Below the pieces are notes generated by a model. It did not search any database. It saw only the letters and a program-made list of their open reading frames with translations, and was not told the origin of the DNA. This document shows positions 38,404 through 51,596 of a stretch of DNA of 64,000 bases, piece after piece; within the stretch, counting starts at the first letter, position 1; each line of letters begins with the position of its first letter. The position numbers were made by a program, and so were the translations under genes. The stretch is taken from contig NC_063256.1 in the NCBI RefSeq assembly GCF_019578655.1, positions 33,652,342-33,716,341 on the forward strand, written 5' to 3'. This DNA comes from Ricinus communis. Lineage: Eukaryota > Streptophyta > Magnoliopsida > Malpighiales > Euphorbiaceae.

Positions 38404-39157
38404 ATATATAAGAACATTTTTTACTATACCTATAGTTTTACATTTTTAATTATTAGAAAATTTAAAAAATTTTAAATAACCAACAATAAATGTATCAATA
38501 AAAAATGAATAGGTAGAAGGAAATGTGGTTTGATATCAACATTTCCTATGAATATCAAATTAATTTTGTAGGGAAACATACTTTTTGTTCATTTATCAAA
38601 ATTTTAATTATATATCTTGAAGAAATTAGATAGAATATTTGCATTCAAAAAGTAAAAATATATATATATTTGAAAAGAAATAAAATTATGATGTTCTTTA
38701 ATTGTATAGATACGGAGCTTAAAATTAGCAATTAAAGATCACTTATTCATAATTTTTTTAATACTTCAGAAGACTGAAAGTCTTCAATATAATAATGAGA
38801 TGACTGTAATTTTCATAGAGGCCGGCTGACATATTTTCATTCAAAGTAATTTAATAAATTAACTAAACATAAATATGAAGAAATATAATATATATGATAT
38901 ATATAGGATAAAGTTAAAAAAAACTATAACCTGTTTTGACGTTTTTATTTAAGGAACGAAATTTCTTATATCAAAGAAATACCATGTGTTTTATTTTTTT
39001 AATATTTTTTAAATACATATTTGTGTATTTATTTTTTATAGTTTTATATTTATTTACTTTAAACTATCACTTAATTATAATTTTAAAAGTAATATGACAT
39101 CTAACAATCTATCATAGAGTTTATAAAAATATTAACAAATAATTTCTAGAAATTAAT

Positions 39158-39206
<49 letters not shown>

Positions 39207-40030
39207 TTTGTAATTTTATTAGTCCTATAAAATATATTTAATTATATTTTAAAAATTATATTTATTATAAATTAGCTTTCTAATCATAAGTTATTTTTTC
39301 AAATAAATAATTATTTTAATTCTAGAAAGTAAACTTTTATTTTAAATATTATATTTAATAATAAGTTAACTTCCTAATTATGCAGTAATTTTATAATCCC
39401 AAAAAGTATATGATATATACATTTATTAAATCAAGAGTTGTATTTGTTTTTGATACATAAATATTATAGAAAATATATATTTTTAAATAATAAATTACTT
39501 TCCTACATAAACAAAATTCTAATTTTAGGAAATAACATTTTATTTTATGTTTTTAATATTATATTAACTAATTTATTAGTGTTTTAATTTTATAATGACT
39601 TTTTGGTATAAAAAATAGCATATCAATGATATTTATAATATTAATTTTATATAATTATAAACCAACTAATAAATATTTTGTTAATAATATCTTTATATTA
39701 GAATTTTATTAAGGATGATATTTAAAAATATTTTATATTATTATTATTATTATTATTAGAAATGTGATAAATAATTATATAAGTATTGAAAATTCTATTA
39801 GATTTCTTATAAATTAATTTTTTGTTATTATTTATAATTACTATAATAATAACATACTTGTAATGTACGGGTAAACAACTAGTTAAACTAGTTCTAGAAA
39901 AATTAACTCAATTTCATAAACTCAAGTTTTTATAAAATTCTACATTTACAGCAAGCTGACCGATTACTCAATATTATAATCTTGACTTTCAGAATGGCAT
40001 TTGAAGTTTTCATTTAATTAATATTAAAGA
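38404..40030. other. AT-rich intergenic DNA
   Basis: Contains (TA)n at 39161-39200 and (ATT)n near 39738-39760. No ORF or element end is recognised. Confidence 0.6.
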
Positions 40031-40039
40031 GAACTATAT

Positions 40040-40600
40040 GTCAAAAAGCATGGTTTCTTTGAATATTAGATGGAGACCAAATATATAATCTTATTGTAAT
40101 AATGAAAAGGAAATACAAATGGTCCCTGCCTCCATTGCAAAATAAAGAAAAACAGTCTTGAATAATTGATCCAAGATCTGAATAATCACAGGCATTAAAG
40201 ACAGCCAGACAGGCATCAGCTTCAAAAGTCACATTAGAAACAGTAGGAGATATTACCCATGATATTGCATTTTCAGAGCAAGAGCAAGAGGTTCGGCTTC
40301 TCTAGAGCAGAAAAGGCCATCAATGATTCTGCTAAGAGTCACCAAGAATCATACCAAAAACCTGTAGAGCCAGAGGCTGAAAATGATGCAGCAACGACAT
40401 TGCAATTTAGAGACCCAGCTAGAGGTGGTGACCGAGAAACAGAACCCTGATTAGTTTTCCCAGTGTCGAGGAACTCATAGCAGGAGAACATGATGGAATT
40501 CTTCCAAATTTTCGCATTCCTTTGATTCCATAAGATGGTGCAAACCCCGCTCTCCACAATTTAAAAATTTGAAATACCATTCTCTGAAATTCTTGGATCA
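40040..40600 (-). pseudogene. LINE-type RNase H domain relic
   Basis: Minus-strand reading frames contain, in order, WNQRNAKIWKNS, LNCNVVAASFSASGSTGF, REAEPLALALKM and TFEADACLAVFNACDYSD. These match the usual layout of the RNase H-like (RVT_3) region of plant LINE-derived proteins: a W.RN.xWxN linker, cNvDaA strand, glycine turn, aEa.AL helix and esDc.xvV strand. The parts are in different frames with stops, and no RT is visible upstream, so this is a 5'-truncated, decayed fragment. Confidence 0.75.
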
Positions 40601-41149
40601 CATTTTTATGGTAAAACCTAATTTTTATAGATTTAGACCTTTTCTCTTTTTAACTGGGAAACTAATAAATTTAAAAATCACTGTCTAAATTTCTGAATAC
40701 AAACTCCCCCCACCCCCCTAAGTACTGCAATAAGGTACTCTTGGATTCACAGATCCCTATCAGGGAGATGCAAGACTGCCTTACAATTGTTCCTTTCGTT
40801 CACACAAGCTCTTAGCTCCACTAATTGAACACAGCGACTTCCACAACTTTTCCCCTGCCCATTTTTACAACTCCTAACCTCAATCAAAGCTCTTCGCACT
40901 TCCTGCCGTCCCAAACATGAGTGTTTCATTTTGATTTTTAGAAAACCACCTTTTTATTTATAAAAATAAATAAAGTTCATAACATAAAATTTGAATCTAA
41001 CTAAAAAAACATGAATAAACAGCATTGAAAACATTTTACTTTACGCGCACAAGATTTAAATAAAAAAGGCTACTTTTAATACCAAAATTCACAAAATAAA
41101 CATGCACCCAAAGAGAGCACACAACTATAAAAATAAAAATAAGAAAACC
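40601..41149. other. intergenic, no gene recognised
   Basis: Moderately complex DNA with a C-run at about 40707-40719. The minus-strand ORF at 40747-40929 has no family resemblance and is not called. Confidence 0.4.
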
Positions 41150-42395
41150 ATGCCAAGCACAATTACACATTTATGGTAAAGATTATGACTAACAAGACCA
41201 CAAACTGCGAACATCATATAATATTCGACATAGGAAATATGTTCCATTCCATGGTTTATTTCCCAGAAGTTAGGGAGCAACCCCAACTCCCAGACATAAA
41301 ACTAAAACATCATTGGTCACTTGTTCCACATACACGGTAAAGTATGATTTCAAACAAACAGCCAGTACAATAGAACATTTAACACGTTGATCTAGACACG
41401 ACCATCATACTCATAACCATCCACATTATAGACTATCATAATTACCATATAATCCTACCGTCCCAACTTCTGATGCCCTTATCATACCCTAAGCACCCTT
41501 CTGCAACAGAGATCTGGATATATCTGGCATAGAACCAATTCAGGGCACTATAAAGTCAACACCAGCCAAATGATGATAGCATCAGCAGTTCTGACAGTTA
41601 GGGCGAGATGAAAGTTGAGTTAAATGGTGACTACACCATCTCTTTATTCCACCAACTCCTCCAAATATAAGCCCAAAACCAACAGTTGCTCTTATTAACA
41701 CATTCTATCTCCAACCCATGTAACCATATAAAGGCATTTACTTCTTAGGAAATTTCGCACCATAAAGATGTTCCAATATTTGTCTTCCCCATACAGGAGA
41801 GCTCCGCGAAATCTGCATTCAAACGGAAGTCATTAAAGTGCAAATCAATGCATCTGCTTTTCAGCAAAAATAAACAAGTTACAGACACATCTGCATGTCC
41901 ACACAATCTAAAAGAAATATTCTGTTGGAACAGATGTCTACATGGGGCTTACATCCAAAGAGCATTAAGCGGATCGTATCATTAATCACTATCAGACATG
42001 CCAATTTAACGAATTTATGTTGGCATTTAATTATCAAGTATCAACCAATATAAAAGAGCATTCAACAGAGAGAGAAGGGTCATGCTGGCATTTCATGGGT
42101 GGGAAGGAATAGAATAAAGCAGATAGACACTCACTTGTTCAGTAGCAAGCACCAGCAAAGAGCCAAAGCCACCCATGCTCCAACACAAAATTAAATTTGA
42201 AATTGACAAAGGCTGCAAAGTTGGAGTTCATATTTGGTAGCAAGAGGACACAGTACATTCACCGAAGTCATTCTCGGAACCTAAAGATAGGAATAATTAC
42301 ATTAAAATATTTCATAAGCAGAGGATTTGCATTTGTTAATTACATGTCCAAGCATTGGGTAAAAATATTATCTTACCATTGCTTTCATACTCATC
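41150..42395 (-). promoter_or_regulatory. SMG7 3' UTR with two predicted introns
   Basis: Downstream of the SMG7 stop (42398-42396) two good intron candidates occur. Intron A, 42376 to 42281 (96 nt), has donor AATG/GTAAGA and acceptor TATCTTTAG. Intron B, 42134 to 41813 (322 nt), has donor ACAA/GTGAGT and acceptor TGAATGCAG. They leave a 146-nt exon between them. The exon junctions would lie 19 and about 165 nt after the stop. The region stays less AT-rich to about 41150, compatible with a long 3' UTR. An intron more than about 55 nt after a stop triggers nonsense-mediated decay in plants, and SMG7 mRNA is known as an NMD target, so this is likely an autoregulatory element. The UTR end is a guess. 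Confidence 0.6.
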
Positions 42396-45300
42396 TCACA
42401 CAAGATAACGACTACTCCAGATAGACTTTCCGTGATATTGCTCAGGCATTGGAGTGAACTGCTGATTTCCATTTAAGAGTTGTTGCTGCAGCTGCTGCTC
42501 TTGCTGTACTCTTAGATGCTCAAGAGCCTGGTAGTTCTGCCAGCCATTCTGTTTTTCTGTCTGGAACTGAACTGACGGTACCTGTTTTCCGGGAAAAGGG
42601 AAGCTGACTGTCCCCATCAAGCCATTATTGCTATTAATGTACTGAGGCATGGCTTGAGAAGTGAAATTAGCTGCAGTATTCAGTCCAGAACCTTTTGTTG
42701 ACGATGACAACTGATAGCCATCCAACCAGCTATAATCATCTGCTAGTGAATTCCCACTCATCAAATCTGAACCAGAAACAGGTTCATTAAATTGCTTAGG
42801 AGGAACATGACTAAAGCCTGGCGGAGGCCCAAGGTGCCTTACAGGTCGACTAACCGGACTTTTTCTCATGCCTGCTGGCAGAGCCATCGAGGTCTTCACA
42901 GCCAAACTTTCAGCAAGAACTCCAGATGTTATCACATCAACGTTTGATGGAACCACACTTTCCAGCATTTTTGTCTGATTATAGAACATACCACTAGTAT
43001 TAACATTTGCAGGTTGTTGAATGGGAACTGAACGTACAGGAGGATGGGCCATGCCTAAATCTTTTGGAAACTCATGTTCTGCTACATGCCCATTCTCCAT
43101 GAACCTGACAGCTTTCAAGCTATTTGCAAGTGAAACAGCTTCTTCCATTAACCACTTTGAGGTATGTGGTTGAATTGGTTGTTGTAGATTCTGCTGAGTG
43201 CTAACCCCAGAGGATACAGTAATTTGAGAACCTGCATCAAAAGCAGCCTGCTGCCGCATATCAAGAGCACCACCGTAAAATTTCATATCAGCTACAGATA
43301 AATCTTCACTTGGTTTCATGCCATCAAGTGGGGTCCATTCCGCGCTAAGCACATCATTTCGCTTCTCTGGCACTGCAGGTCTGAAAACAATGACTTCATC
43401 CTCTTCATCCCCTTCCACATATGGCTGTGGATTAGGCTGCAGGACACTCATGCTAATTGTTTGTTCAGGCTGAATTTCTTGCAATAGGTCATTAGCTTTT
43501 GGCAAAGCAGAATCAAACGTCAACAAGCCATCATCTGAAATTTGATGCCCCGTGCCTATGACAAACTTCTTCATCCTTGAATCATAAAAAACTGTTTGTT
43601 GACCAATCTTAACGATGTTTGATAGAGCCTTCCCAGCTGCCAGAATCCTTTTAACTCTAGATATTTTCTCCTTGCTGCCATCACCTCCATAGGAGTGCTT
43701 CCTCGAAAAATCCAAAATGGTTTGAGCAGGGAGAATCGGTAAAAATCCTCTCAATTCAAAATCTTCCCACAAAGCAATCCGATTTCCAGTTTCCCCTTCT
43801 TCATAATGGCTCATGTTATTAAAGCATGTGTCATCTTCATTATCATCAAGGGACGTCGACCAAAATGACAAGATCTTATTCAAGAAGGATATGCAATGGT
43901 TCCAAAAGTTTGATCTAACAGCAGCCTGTTTCTCGTCTGCATCGCTGCCTGATGCAACATCAGGACAGCAGGCCAACCATTCCATAAAAACCAGAATGCC
44001 AGGTAAGAGATAACTAGAAGAAGGATCTCGCAGCTGCACAAACCTCTCTAACATGTGTCCCATCAACTCAAATACTGCAGTAAATGCATTCTGAAGCAGA
44101 ACAGCACGCTGCACAATTTCTGCATATGTCTGACCTTCACTCTCTCTTTTAACATTGTGGATAGTAAATATAAGAATAGAGATAAGCCGAACAATGAAAA
44201 GGGCATGATCGACAGTATCTGGACCAAAGTTCAACTCTTCTGGCCCAGAAGAAAGAAGAACACAGAATTCACTGCTGACAGAAGAGAGGACTTCAGCAAA
44301 TGTCTCCAGGCTGAACAAAAAATAGAAAAGTAAGAATCTAAATACAAGGAATTAGAAAAAAAATCCACCAAATCAGTTACTTTCTGAGACAAATGACCTG
44401 GTGCGTGTGAAAAGAATGCCATTCAGGCGGACAAAGCGAATGCAAAAAGATTTATACATCTCATGGACATTAGATGTCTTTTCAGTGTCACCATTGGCTT
44501 CCAAGTTGGTGTCTTTAGATGCAGGCTTTGCTTCCCCTTTCCCTCTTCCCTTGTTGGTCAAGCACCCAGATGAATCCTTAACTGCGAGACCTTTTGTATC
44601 CCCGAGCAGTTGGGTGTAACTTTGACGGTTCTGCCAAAAAACAAAATAAAAATTAATAACGTCTTCCACTACATCAATATCTAACTAAAACAGAAGCACC
44701 ATGAAAGAAAGGTAAAAAGAACTAAATTTTTCATTTTCATCATCAGATTCCCTCTCCAAGTATCCAGAATCCAAATCCCGAAAATTTAACCCATTTAACA
44801 AGCAATTGCTATGATAACCTAAAAATTAACTGCTTGCACTGTTCATCATACAAATGCAATCATTTGTATTAAACTCAGTTGTCAGAAAGAAAAGACTTAG
44901 GAAAAGGAAAAGGAAAAGGAATCCACAATAACAGCCTACAGAAGCTTTGCACTGACATTGAATTCCTAGATTTAATCATGCCCAATGACAATAGCGCATA
45001 AAAATGACAGATGATACATCTCCACATTTTTCTCCCTCATTAATGCTCGATTCTCAAGAAACACATAAACATCTTACCCACATTCAACATTCTTCTGTCT
45101 AACAAGGAAGCAGATGTGGAAAGCAGATTCAGCAAGAAACATAGTAGTGGCATATGAGAGCAAAACAATCAAAAAGAAAAGAATACCTTCTCAAAAGCAA
45201 GAATCAAGTTATCTCTTGCTGTCGTAAAGGGATTATCAACTGCCAGACTCCTAAAATAACGATACACTGCCGCCAATTCATCTCCCGAATAGGAAGCCAA

Positions 45301-46285
45301 AATAGCAAGCTGAAATAAGCAAAAGGCTTGTCAAACTAAAGAGACCAGAAACATTAAAAGAACAGAAAAGCACAAAATAAACATATCATAGCAAAAAATA
45401 AAAAATGACTTGTTATAGAACAACAGCAAATAGTATAATCAAGGACAAACCTGATTATGGGGGTTCCCACTTGATGGCCAAAGAGATGCAGCTTGTAAGT
45501 AGTAACTTGAAGCTGCTGCATACTCGCGTGTTTTAGAATCACCCTCCCCATATAGTCCCTTGTATCTTGCAAGGTCACCCAAGTATATCAAACAGCGATG
45601 ACAAGAGATCAAACCTTTCTTCATGTCAGCAAATTTTTTCCCATCTTTCTCCAAGACAACGCGATTATCTGAATCTTCAGAAAAATATGCCAGGGGAAGC
45701 CCATACTTAGCTCTGATTTTCAGGATCAAATCATGATAAAACCCAGTTGCTTCTGAAAGAAATGTTTTAAACTGCAGCCTTATCTTTGTAACACGGTCAG
45801 GCCGAGAAGGAACTTTGGCACCCTGAGATGTATTAGAGTTGGCAGATGCTAGAGCAGCACTGAAGTGAGCCCTTAGTTCCTCGATGCGTCTATAATGCAA
45901 CTGCCAAAGAGCATATTCTATGTTGTGCTGCTCAGAAAAACCATGATCCTCAAGAACTATGGCTTCATAGTTCTCACGCATCTGTTGCCAGGCATTGGGG
46001 TCCGATGGAATTCTTGCCTGAGCTGACCTCCGACGCTTATTCTCCAACTCAATATTCTACAAAGCGCAATTTTGACAAAGGTTTGAACCATGATCAGGAA
46101 TAATATATTCTAAGCAAAAGAAAATAGTTGCATCGACAAGAGAGGAGTTAGAAAGAGAAAAAGAGAAAGAGGAGTTCTCCAATAACCAGACATATGAAGT
46201 GAATTTTTAAAAGGAAATGAGGAAATACCTTTTCATAAAGGCGTTCTGCACGCTCCCTTGATGAAGGAGCAGACATCTTATCCAT
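42396..46285 (-). CDS. SMG7: SMG7, nonsense-mediated mRNA decay factor
   Basis: Five coding exons on the minus strand: 46285-46229, 46056-45451, 45309-45187, 44630-44398 and 44310-42396. All junctions are GT-AG and in phase; total 2934 nt, 977 aa. SMG7 binds phosphorylated UPF1 through a 14-3-3-like domain built of TPR helices and directs transcripts to decay; in Arabidopsis it is also needed for meiotic exit. Evidence: the EST1/SMG7 N-terminal region with RRSAQARIPSDPNAWQ, DHGFSEQHNIEYALWQLHYR and FYHDLILKIRAKYGLP (residues about 20-150), TPR-like helices through SYYLQAASLWPSSGNPHNQ and FRSLAVDNPFTTARDNL, then a helical domain in the last exon (SLETFAEVLSSVSSEF). The C-terminal 350 residues are low-complexity, ending Gln-rich and YHGKSIWSSRYLV, conserved in plant SMG7. 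The first coding exon begins exactly at its ATG after a 5' UTR intron. Confidence 0.95.
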
Positions 46286-47260
46286 CTGCACAATCATCAT
46301 CCATCAAAGTATACTTGAATACTTTCAAGTTGCATTCCCCTGACAAAACCAAGAAGTAATCAACCACAAAAAGTGTAAAATGGAGATAATACATGGCTAA
46401 AACTTCTTTCTTAGGAGCCCCTTTTTGTTTTTGTCATAGTTGCATTCACACAATCCCATTGTTTCTTTGGTATTCATATAGTTGCTTTTCAAAACACATT
46501 ATTACATGCATTAACCACTACAAAAAGTTGACCTAATTATTAAACAACTTGTGCAAAATCAAGTTCTTGTTCTGCGAAAGGCATCCAAGCACATAAAATA
46601 AACCCTCGCAATCTTAATTTTCTATACACAAGTAAACAAAAAAATAAATAAATATTATTTACCGTAAATAAACAATTTTAAATATGATTTAAGGATCATA
46701 TAAAGCCTCTCAAATTACCAAAATCATCATTCCTTCTGATTTTAACAAACCCTAGCTTTTGGCAGCGAAGAAAGCAATAATCCTAGAATAAAAATAAAAA
46801 AAGTCAACAGCTCGATTTCTTTCTGTTTCCGATTCCAAAACTCAAAAAATCAAAATTTAACCCAATCAAACGAATAATTAATTTCAAAAGAAAAAAAATT
46901 CCTATCAAATAACAATATCAAAGGAAACTATTAACCGATCCGGTGTTTCGTCTAACAAAATCGAAGAGCAAATAATATTATGTATGCAAACGAATAAAAT
47001 ATCAAAAAAGAAAAAGCAAAAAAAAAAAAATTGAAATCGAACCAAAAAAAAAAGAAAGAGAAACAGAAAAGGCGTACCTGAAGAAGAAACAGATCTAGAG
47101 AAAGTACGGTTTGATGGATCAAAGCACGGAAAGGTTAATTGGGGACAATAAAAATAAATAGAGAGAATTAGAGAGGGAGATTTGGATTAGGGTTTGTTTG
47201 TTTGGTGAGAAAGCAGGGAGAGAGGCAGATGGAGAGCGAAAGGAGAGAGAAAGAATGGGC
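46286..47260 (-). promoter_or_regulatory. SMG7 5' UTR intron, leader and promoter
   Basis: A leader intron of 792 nt runs from donor CAG/GTACGC (47077) to acceptor TTGTGCAG (46286), ending right before the ATG at 46285. Upstream on the minus strand are a telo-box AAACCCTAA at 47187-47195, typical of promoters of genes for the translation apparatus, and a pyrimidine-rich (TC) patch at about 47150-47255. Transcription start is not visible; it probably lies around 47100-47200. Confidence 0.55.
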
Positions 47261-49097
47261 TTTTTGGTCCGATATTAGGGAGATGAGGCTACAAATTCAA
47301 TGCGTTTTCCTTCTCTCTTTCATCTTCATTCCTCACAGGCGGCTATTATACGACACCGTATTAATTCCCCGATTTAGTAAATATTCTAATTTCTTTTTCT
47401 ATAAAGTGAGGTCTTATTTTTGACCTAGTTTAATTTTGAAGTAATTCTTTTATTTCGGTTTTTTCTTTTAAAAAAGAAAAAAGGGATGGCGTTGAGTTCA
47501 CGCTCCTGGATGTAGAGTCTGTGTCACGCTCTAGATCTCATAGTTATTCATATTTTATTGTTTCGTTACGGTAATTTCAAAGGATAAATATTATTTATTT
47601 TTTCAGTTTTAGTTTAATATATAAGTTGGTCTTTTTCCTTTTTTATTACATTAATTTTTTTAAAAATTTTAATAACAGTAATTACTATTTTATTTCGTGT
47701 TAATCGTATATGACTGAATTAGTAATTTAATATTATAATTTAATTTTTTAATTTATTATCAAGTATCAAACTCGTCTAAAATTAATTTTGTTATCATATT
47801 ATAATAGAATCTTGTTTTTAGTGCAAGTTAATTTTAGTATTTAATCAAAATAGTAATTTTTTTTCCTGCTCTAACTTTTTATTTCTAATACAATTTAATT
47901 CATGTAAATTTTAAAATCTTAGAACTATTTATATCTATAATAATATTATTAAATTATTATATAATTTAATTTTAATTATTAATATAAAATAAATATTTTA
48001 AATTAAAAGTATCATTTTTTGTTATTTTTATCATATATTATAGTTAAACTATATTAAAAATAAAAAGTAAATCAAAAAAATTATATTTTAATCTAGCTAA
48101 ATAATCTAAACACTAAGTTGATAAGTCCATTATCAATAAAGAAAACCATAATAATATTATATGTTAAAAATGAAGCTTTTTATCAACCATTAAAATGAGA
48201 TTAATATAAATAAAGCTTTTATTTTTAATATAGTTTAATTTTAGTGTTTAATAAAATAATGACTTTTAACTATTTATTTTACTTACAAATTTAAAATCAA
48301 ACTATATTGTAATTTAATAATATTAAAAAAAGTGTTTATAATACGTTTAGATTTTTTTAGAATTAAATTATACTAAAAAAATAAAAGACATAAATAAGTA
48401 AAAAATATTAAATTTATTATTTTAATTAGACACTAAAGTAAATTTATGCTAAAGTAAGATTTTATTCTAATTTAATAATAAAATTGAATTTGGACGAGTT
48501 TCATACTTAATAATAAATTTAAAAAGTAAATTATAATATTAAATTACCAGTTTAATCCTTCAACTAACAGAAAAGGGGATAATAGTTAGTTTTGTTAAAA
48601 CTCAAAGAGATTTTGATGTAATAAAAAAAATATAAGGACTGATTTATGTATTAAACTAACCTCAGTGGGTAAATAGTATTTAACCATAATTTTAATAGAA
48701 ATTTATGGATCTTCTTTCCACAAAGATATATTTTTTTCTTTTAGAGCAAATGAAAAGAGATAAAAAAAATTATTAATGATAGTAATTCTCTTTGGACGTG
48801 GGTATATGGGTTCTCTTCTATTGCGTAATGTTCATATAGCTACAGCTAACTTGGACAGAATCCAAGATTATCACCGCAACACCAATCATGGAGCCACACA
48901 GAAAAATCAAATCAAAAGCATAGACATGGGCACTCTTAAGAAATGCACTCAAAAAAACTGTCTCTATAAAATTTCAAAGTTAGCACCTTAGGTGAAAAAT
49001 CGTTCGATCATTAAGTTAGCACCTTAGGTGGTTTATGAAGATGCTTCAGTCTCATCATTAGTGAGTTTTTAATCTTTTAATACGAGAAAAGAATTTA
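47261..49097. other. AT-rich intergenic DNA
   Basis: Mostly featureless. An 18-bp direct repeat, AAGTTAGCACCTTAGGTG, occurs at about 48976 and 49013. The 71-codon plus ORF at 48776-48991 is not recognised. A related GGCACCTTAGGCGAAAAA word appears at 52863, so 48780-49050 may be retroelement-derived. Confidence 0.45.
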
Positions 49098-50349
49098 TTA
49101 ATGAGTTTCAAAAATTTAATCATTAAAAAATAAAATAAAAATTGATTAAGTAAAGTTTTCTCTATTTGTCAATCTTAAATATTTATTAATAAAATTAAAA
49201 GAAGTTGAGCAAGTCTTTTTCTTTTATACTTCTTATAATTATGTTTTTAAATCTTATCCATATTGAAGATGTACTATTCAAATTCATGAATGAAATATAT
49301 ATCTTTCTTATAAGAAATTAAAAAATAAAAAGAAATATGTTTAGAGTAGAAGTCTAGCCATAATATTATTTATGTATTTTTAAATCAGGTAACTTAAGAA
49401 TATTACTTAATTGATCTAGTTAAAAATAATAGAATTTTATTTATTTTGAATACTATAATATTTCATATGATCTAGTTTTCTATCATTACAAATATGTCAA
49501 AGCAGAAACCTTCGAGTAGACTTATGTTTCAATAATGAATTAAATAGAAGCTAGTAGATATGTGACAATTTAATCTAGAAAAGTGGTCTGATTAGGGCAT
49601 GAAGTGAACATCGAAACAATAGCAAAATGTCAAACAATCAGACTCTTTTTAAAAATAAAATAAAGACTATTTTGAAATACTCATACATATACTATATTTA
49701 TCTACAATTTTCAAAGGATTTATAGTTTTAGAATAATTTTTGTTGAGTTTAAAATATAAGTGTAGAATACTTTCGTCTTGTGAGTTTTGAACAAAAACCA
49801 AATCTAGAGAAATAAAATATAACTTATAGAATGATGATGAAATTATTAACTTTAAACTGAGAACTCTTTGTTACAAGTTAAAATCTTACCAATCACATTA
49901 CACCCTATAATTTTTATTGTCGAATGCAGTTTTATGCTAATGGATCATACTCGTACCTATATATGCTTTAGAGATTTTGTCGTGATCTTATAAAAGTCAC
50001 CTCTGTCTACACTCATATAGGTGATTTCATAAAGTATATTCTGCAATTAAATACACTCATAAGAGTTATAAAATTTACTGAGAGCTTTTAGCTCATCTTT
50101 TCATTTATTACAGTCTAGCATACTCATAACATAAAAGAGAATAAAATTTATTATACAAGCAGGATTAATAAATAACTTGCTAATATTTATATGAACCTTA
50201 TGTATGGTATCTCGAATCATAAGATTGATCGTTATCATTGTTGATGTCTCAATTAGCTTAAGTCTCAGTCCTTTAATACTTTATTAGTTTTTTTAAAATA
50301 TTTATGAGGGTTTAATGAGAGCATCAACCAAATGTACTTCTGATTTTAC
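49098..50349 (-). repeat. tandem duplication unit 1 of copia 3' end
   Basis: About 1.25 kb that aligns with 50350-51596 at an offset of 1243-1247 bp along its whole length. Shared words include TTGTCGAATGCAGTTTTATG, ATATATGCTTTAGAGATTTT and ATACAAGCAGGATTAATAAA. The right end decodes on the minus strand as SEVHLVDALIKPS, the end of a copia RNase H, followed by a stop. Confidence 0.85.
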
Positions 50350-51596
50350 TAATGAATTTTAAAAAATCTAATCATTAAAAAAAATTGATTAAGCAGAGTT
50401 TTCTCTACTTGTCAATCTTGAATCTTTATCAATATAATAAAAAAAATTGAGCAAGTCTTTTTCTTTTTTACTTTTTATAATTATGTTTTTAAATTTTATC
50501 CATTCTGAAAATGTACTATTTAAATTTCATGAATGAAATATATATCTTTCTTATTAAAAATCAAAAAATAAAAGAAATATGCTTAAAATAGAAGTATACC
50601 TATAATATTATTTATGTATTTTTAAATCAATTAACTTAAGAATATTACTTAATTGATCCAGTTAAAAATAATAGAATTTTTATTTATTTTGAATACTATA
50701 ATATTTTATGCGATCTAGTTTTCTATCGTTACAAATAGTGTCAAAAGTATAAACCTTTCGGTAGACTTATGCTTCAATAATGAATTAGGTAGAAAGAAGG
50801 TAGTAGATATGTAACAACTTAATCTAGAAAAGCGAAATGATTAGGGCATATGAAGTGAACATCGAAATAACAGCTAGATGTCAAACAATGAGACTCTTTT
50901 TAAATAAAAAATAAAGACTATTTTGAAATACTCATATATATACTACATTTATCTATAATTTTTAAAAAATTTATAGTTTTTAAGTAATTGTTGTTGAGTT
51001 TACAATATGAGTATAGAATGCATTTATCTTGTAAGTTTTGGATAAAAATCAAATCTAGAAAAATAAATATAACTTATAGAGTTATGATGAAAGCTTTTAT
51101 AAACTAAGAACTCTTTATTACAAGTTAAAATCTTACCAATCACATTACACCTTACAACTTTTATTGTCGAATGCAGTTTTATGCTAATAGATCATGCTCA
51201 TACCTATATATGCTTTAGAGATTTTGTCGTATTCTTATAAAAGTCACCTCACTCTACATTCATATAGGTGATATCATAAAGTATATTCTACAATTAAATA
51301 CACTCATAAGAGTTATAAAATTTACTGAGAGCTTTTAGCTCATCCTCTCATTTGTTACAGTCTAGCATACTCGTAACATAAAAGAGAATAAAATTTATTA
51401 TACAAGCAGGATTAATAAATAACTTGCTATTATTTATATGAACCTTATGTATGATATCTCCAATCACAATGTTGATCATTATCATTGTTGATGTTTCAAT
51501 TGGCTTAAGTCTCAGTCCTTTAATGCTTTATTAGTTTTCTTTAAATATTTCTGAGGCTTTAGTGAGAGCATCAGCCAAATGTACTTCTAACTTTGC
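50350..51596 (-). repeat. tandem duplication unit 2 of copia 3' end
   Basis: Second copy of the unit above, contiguous with the copia RNase H relic to its right (decoding as YAKLEVHLADALTKASEIF). It should therefore represent the 3' untranslated part and perhaps LTR of the copia element in its original position. By eye the two copies differ at several percent of sites plus small indels. Confidence 0.85.

Noticed and set aside
43813..44619. Plus-strand ORFs opposite SMG7
   Set aside because: Antisense shadows of SMG7 exons.
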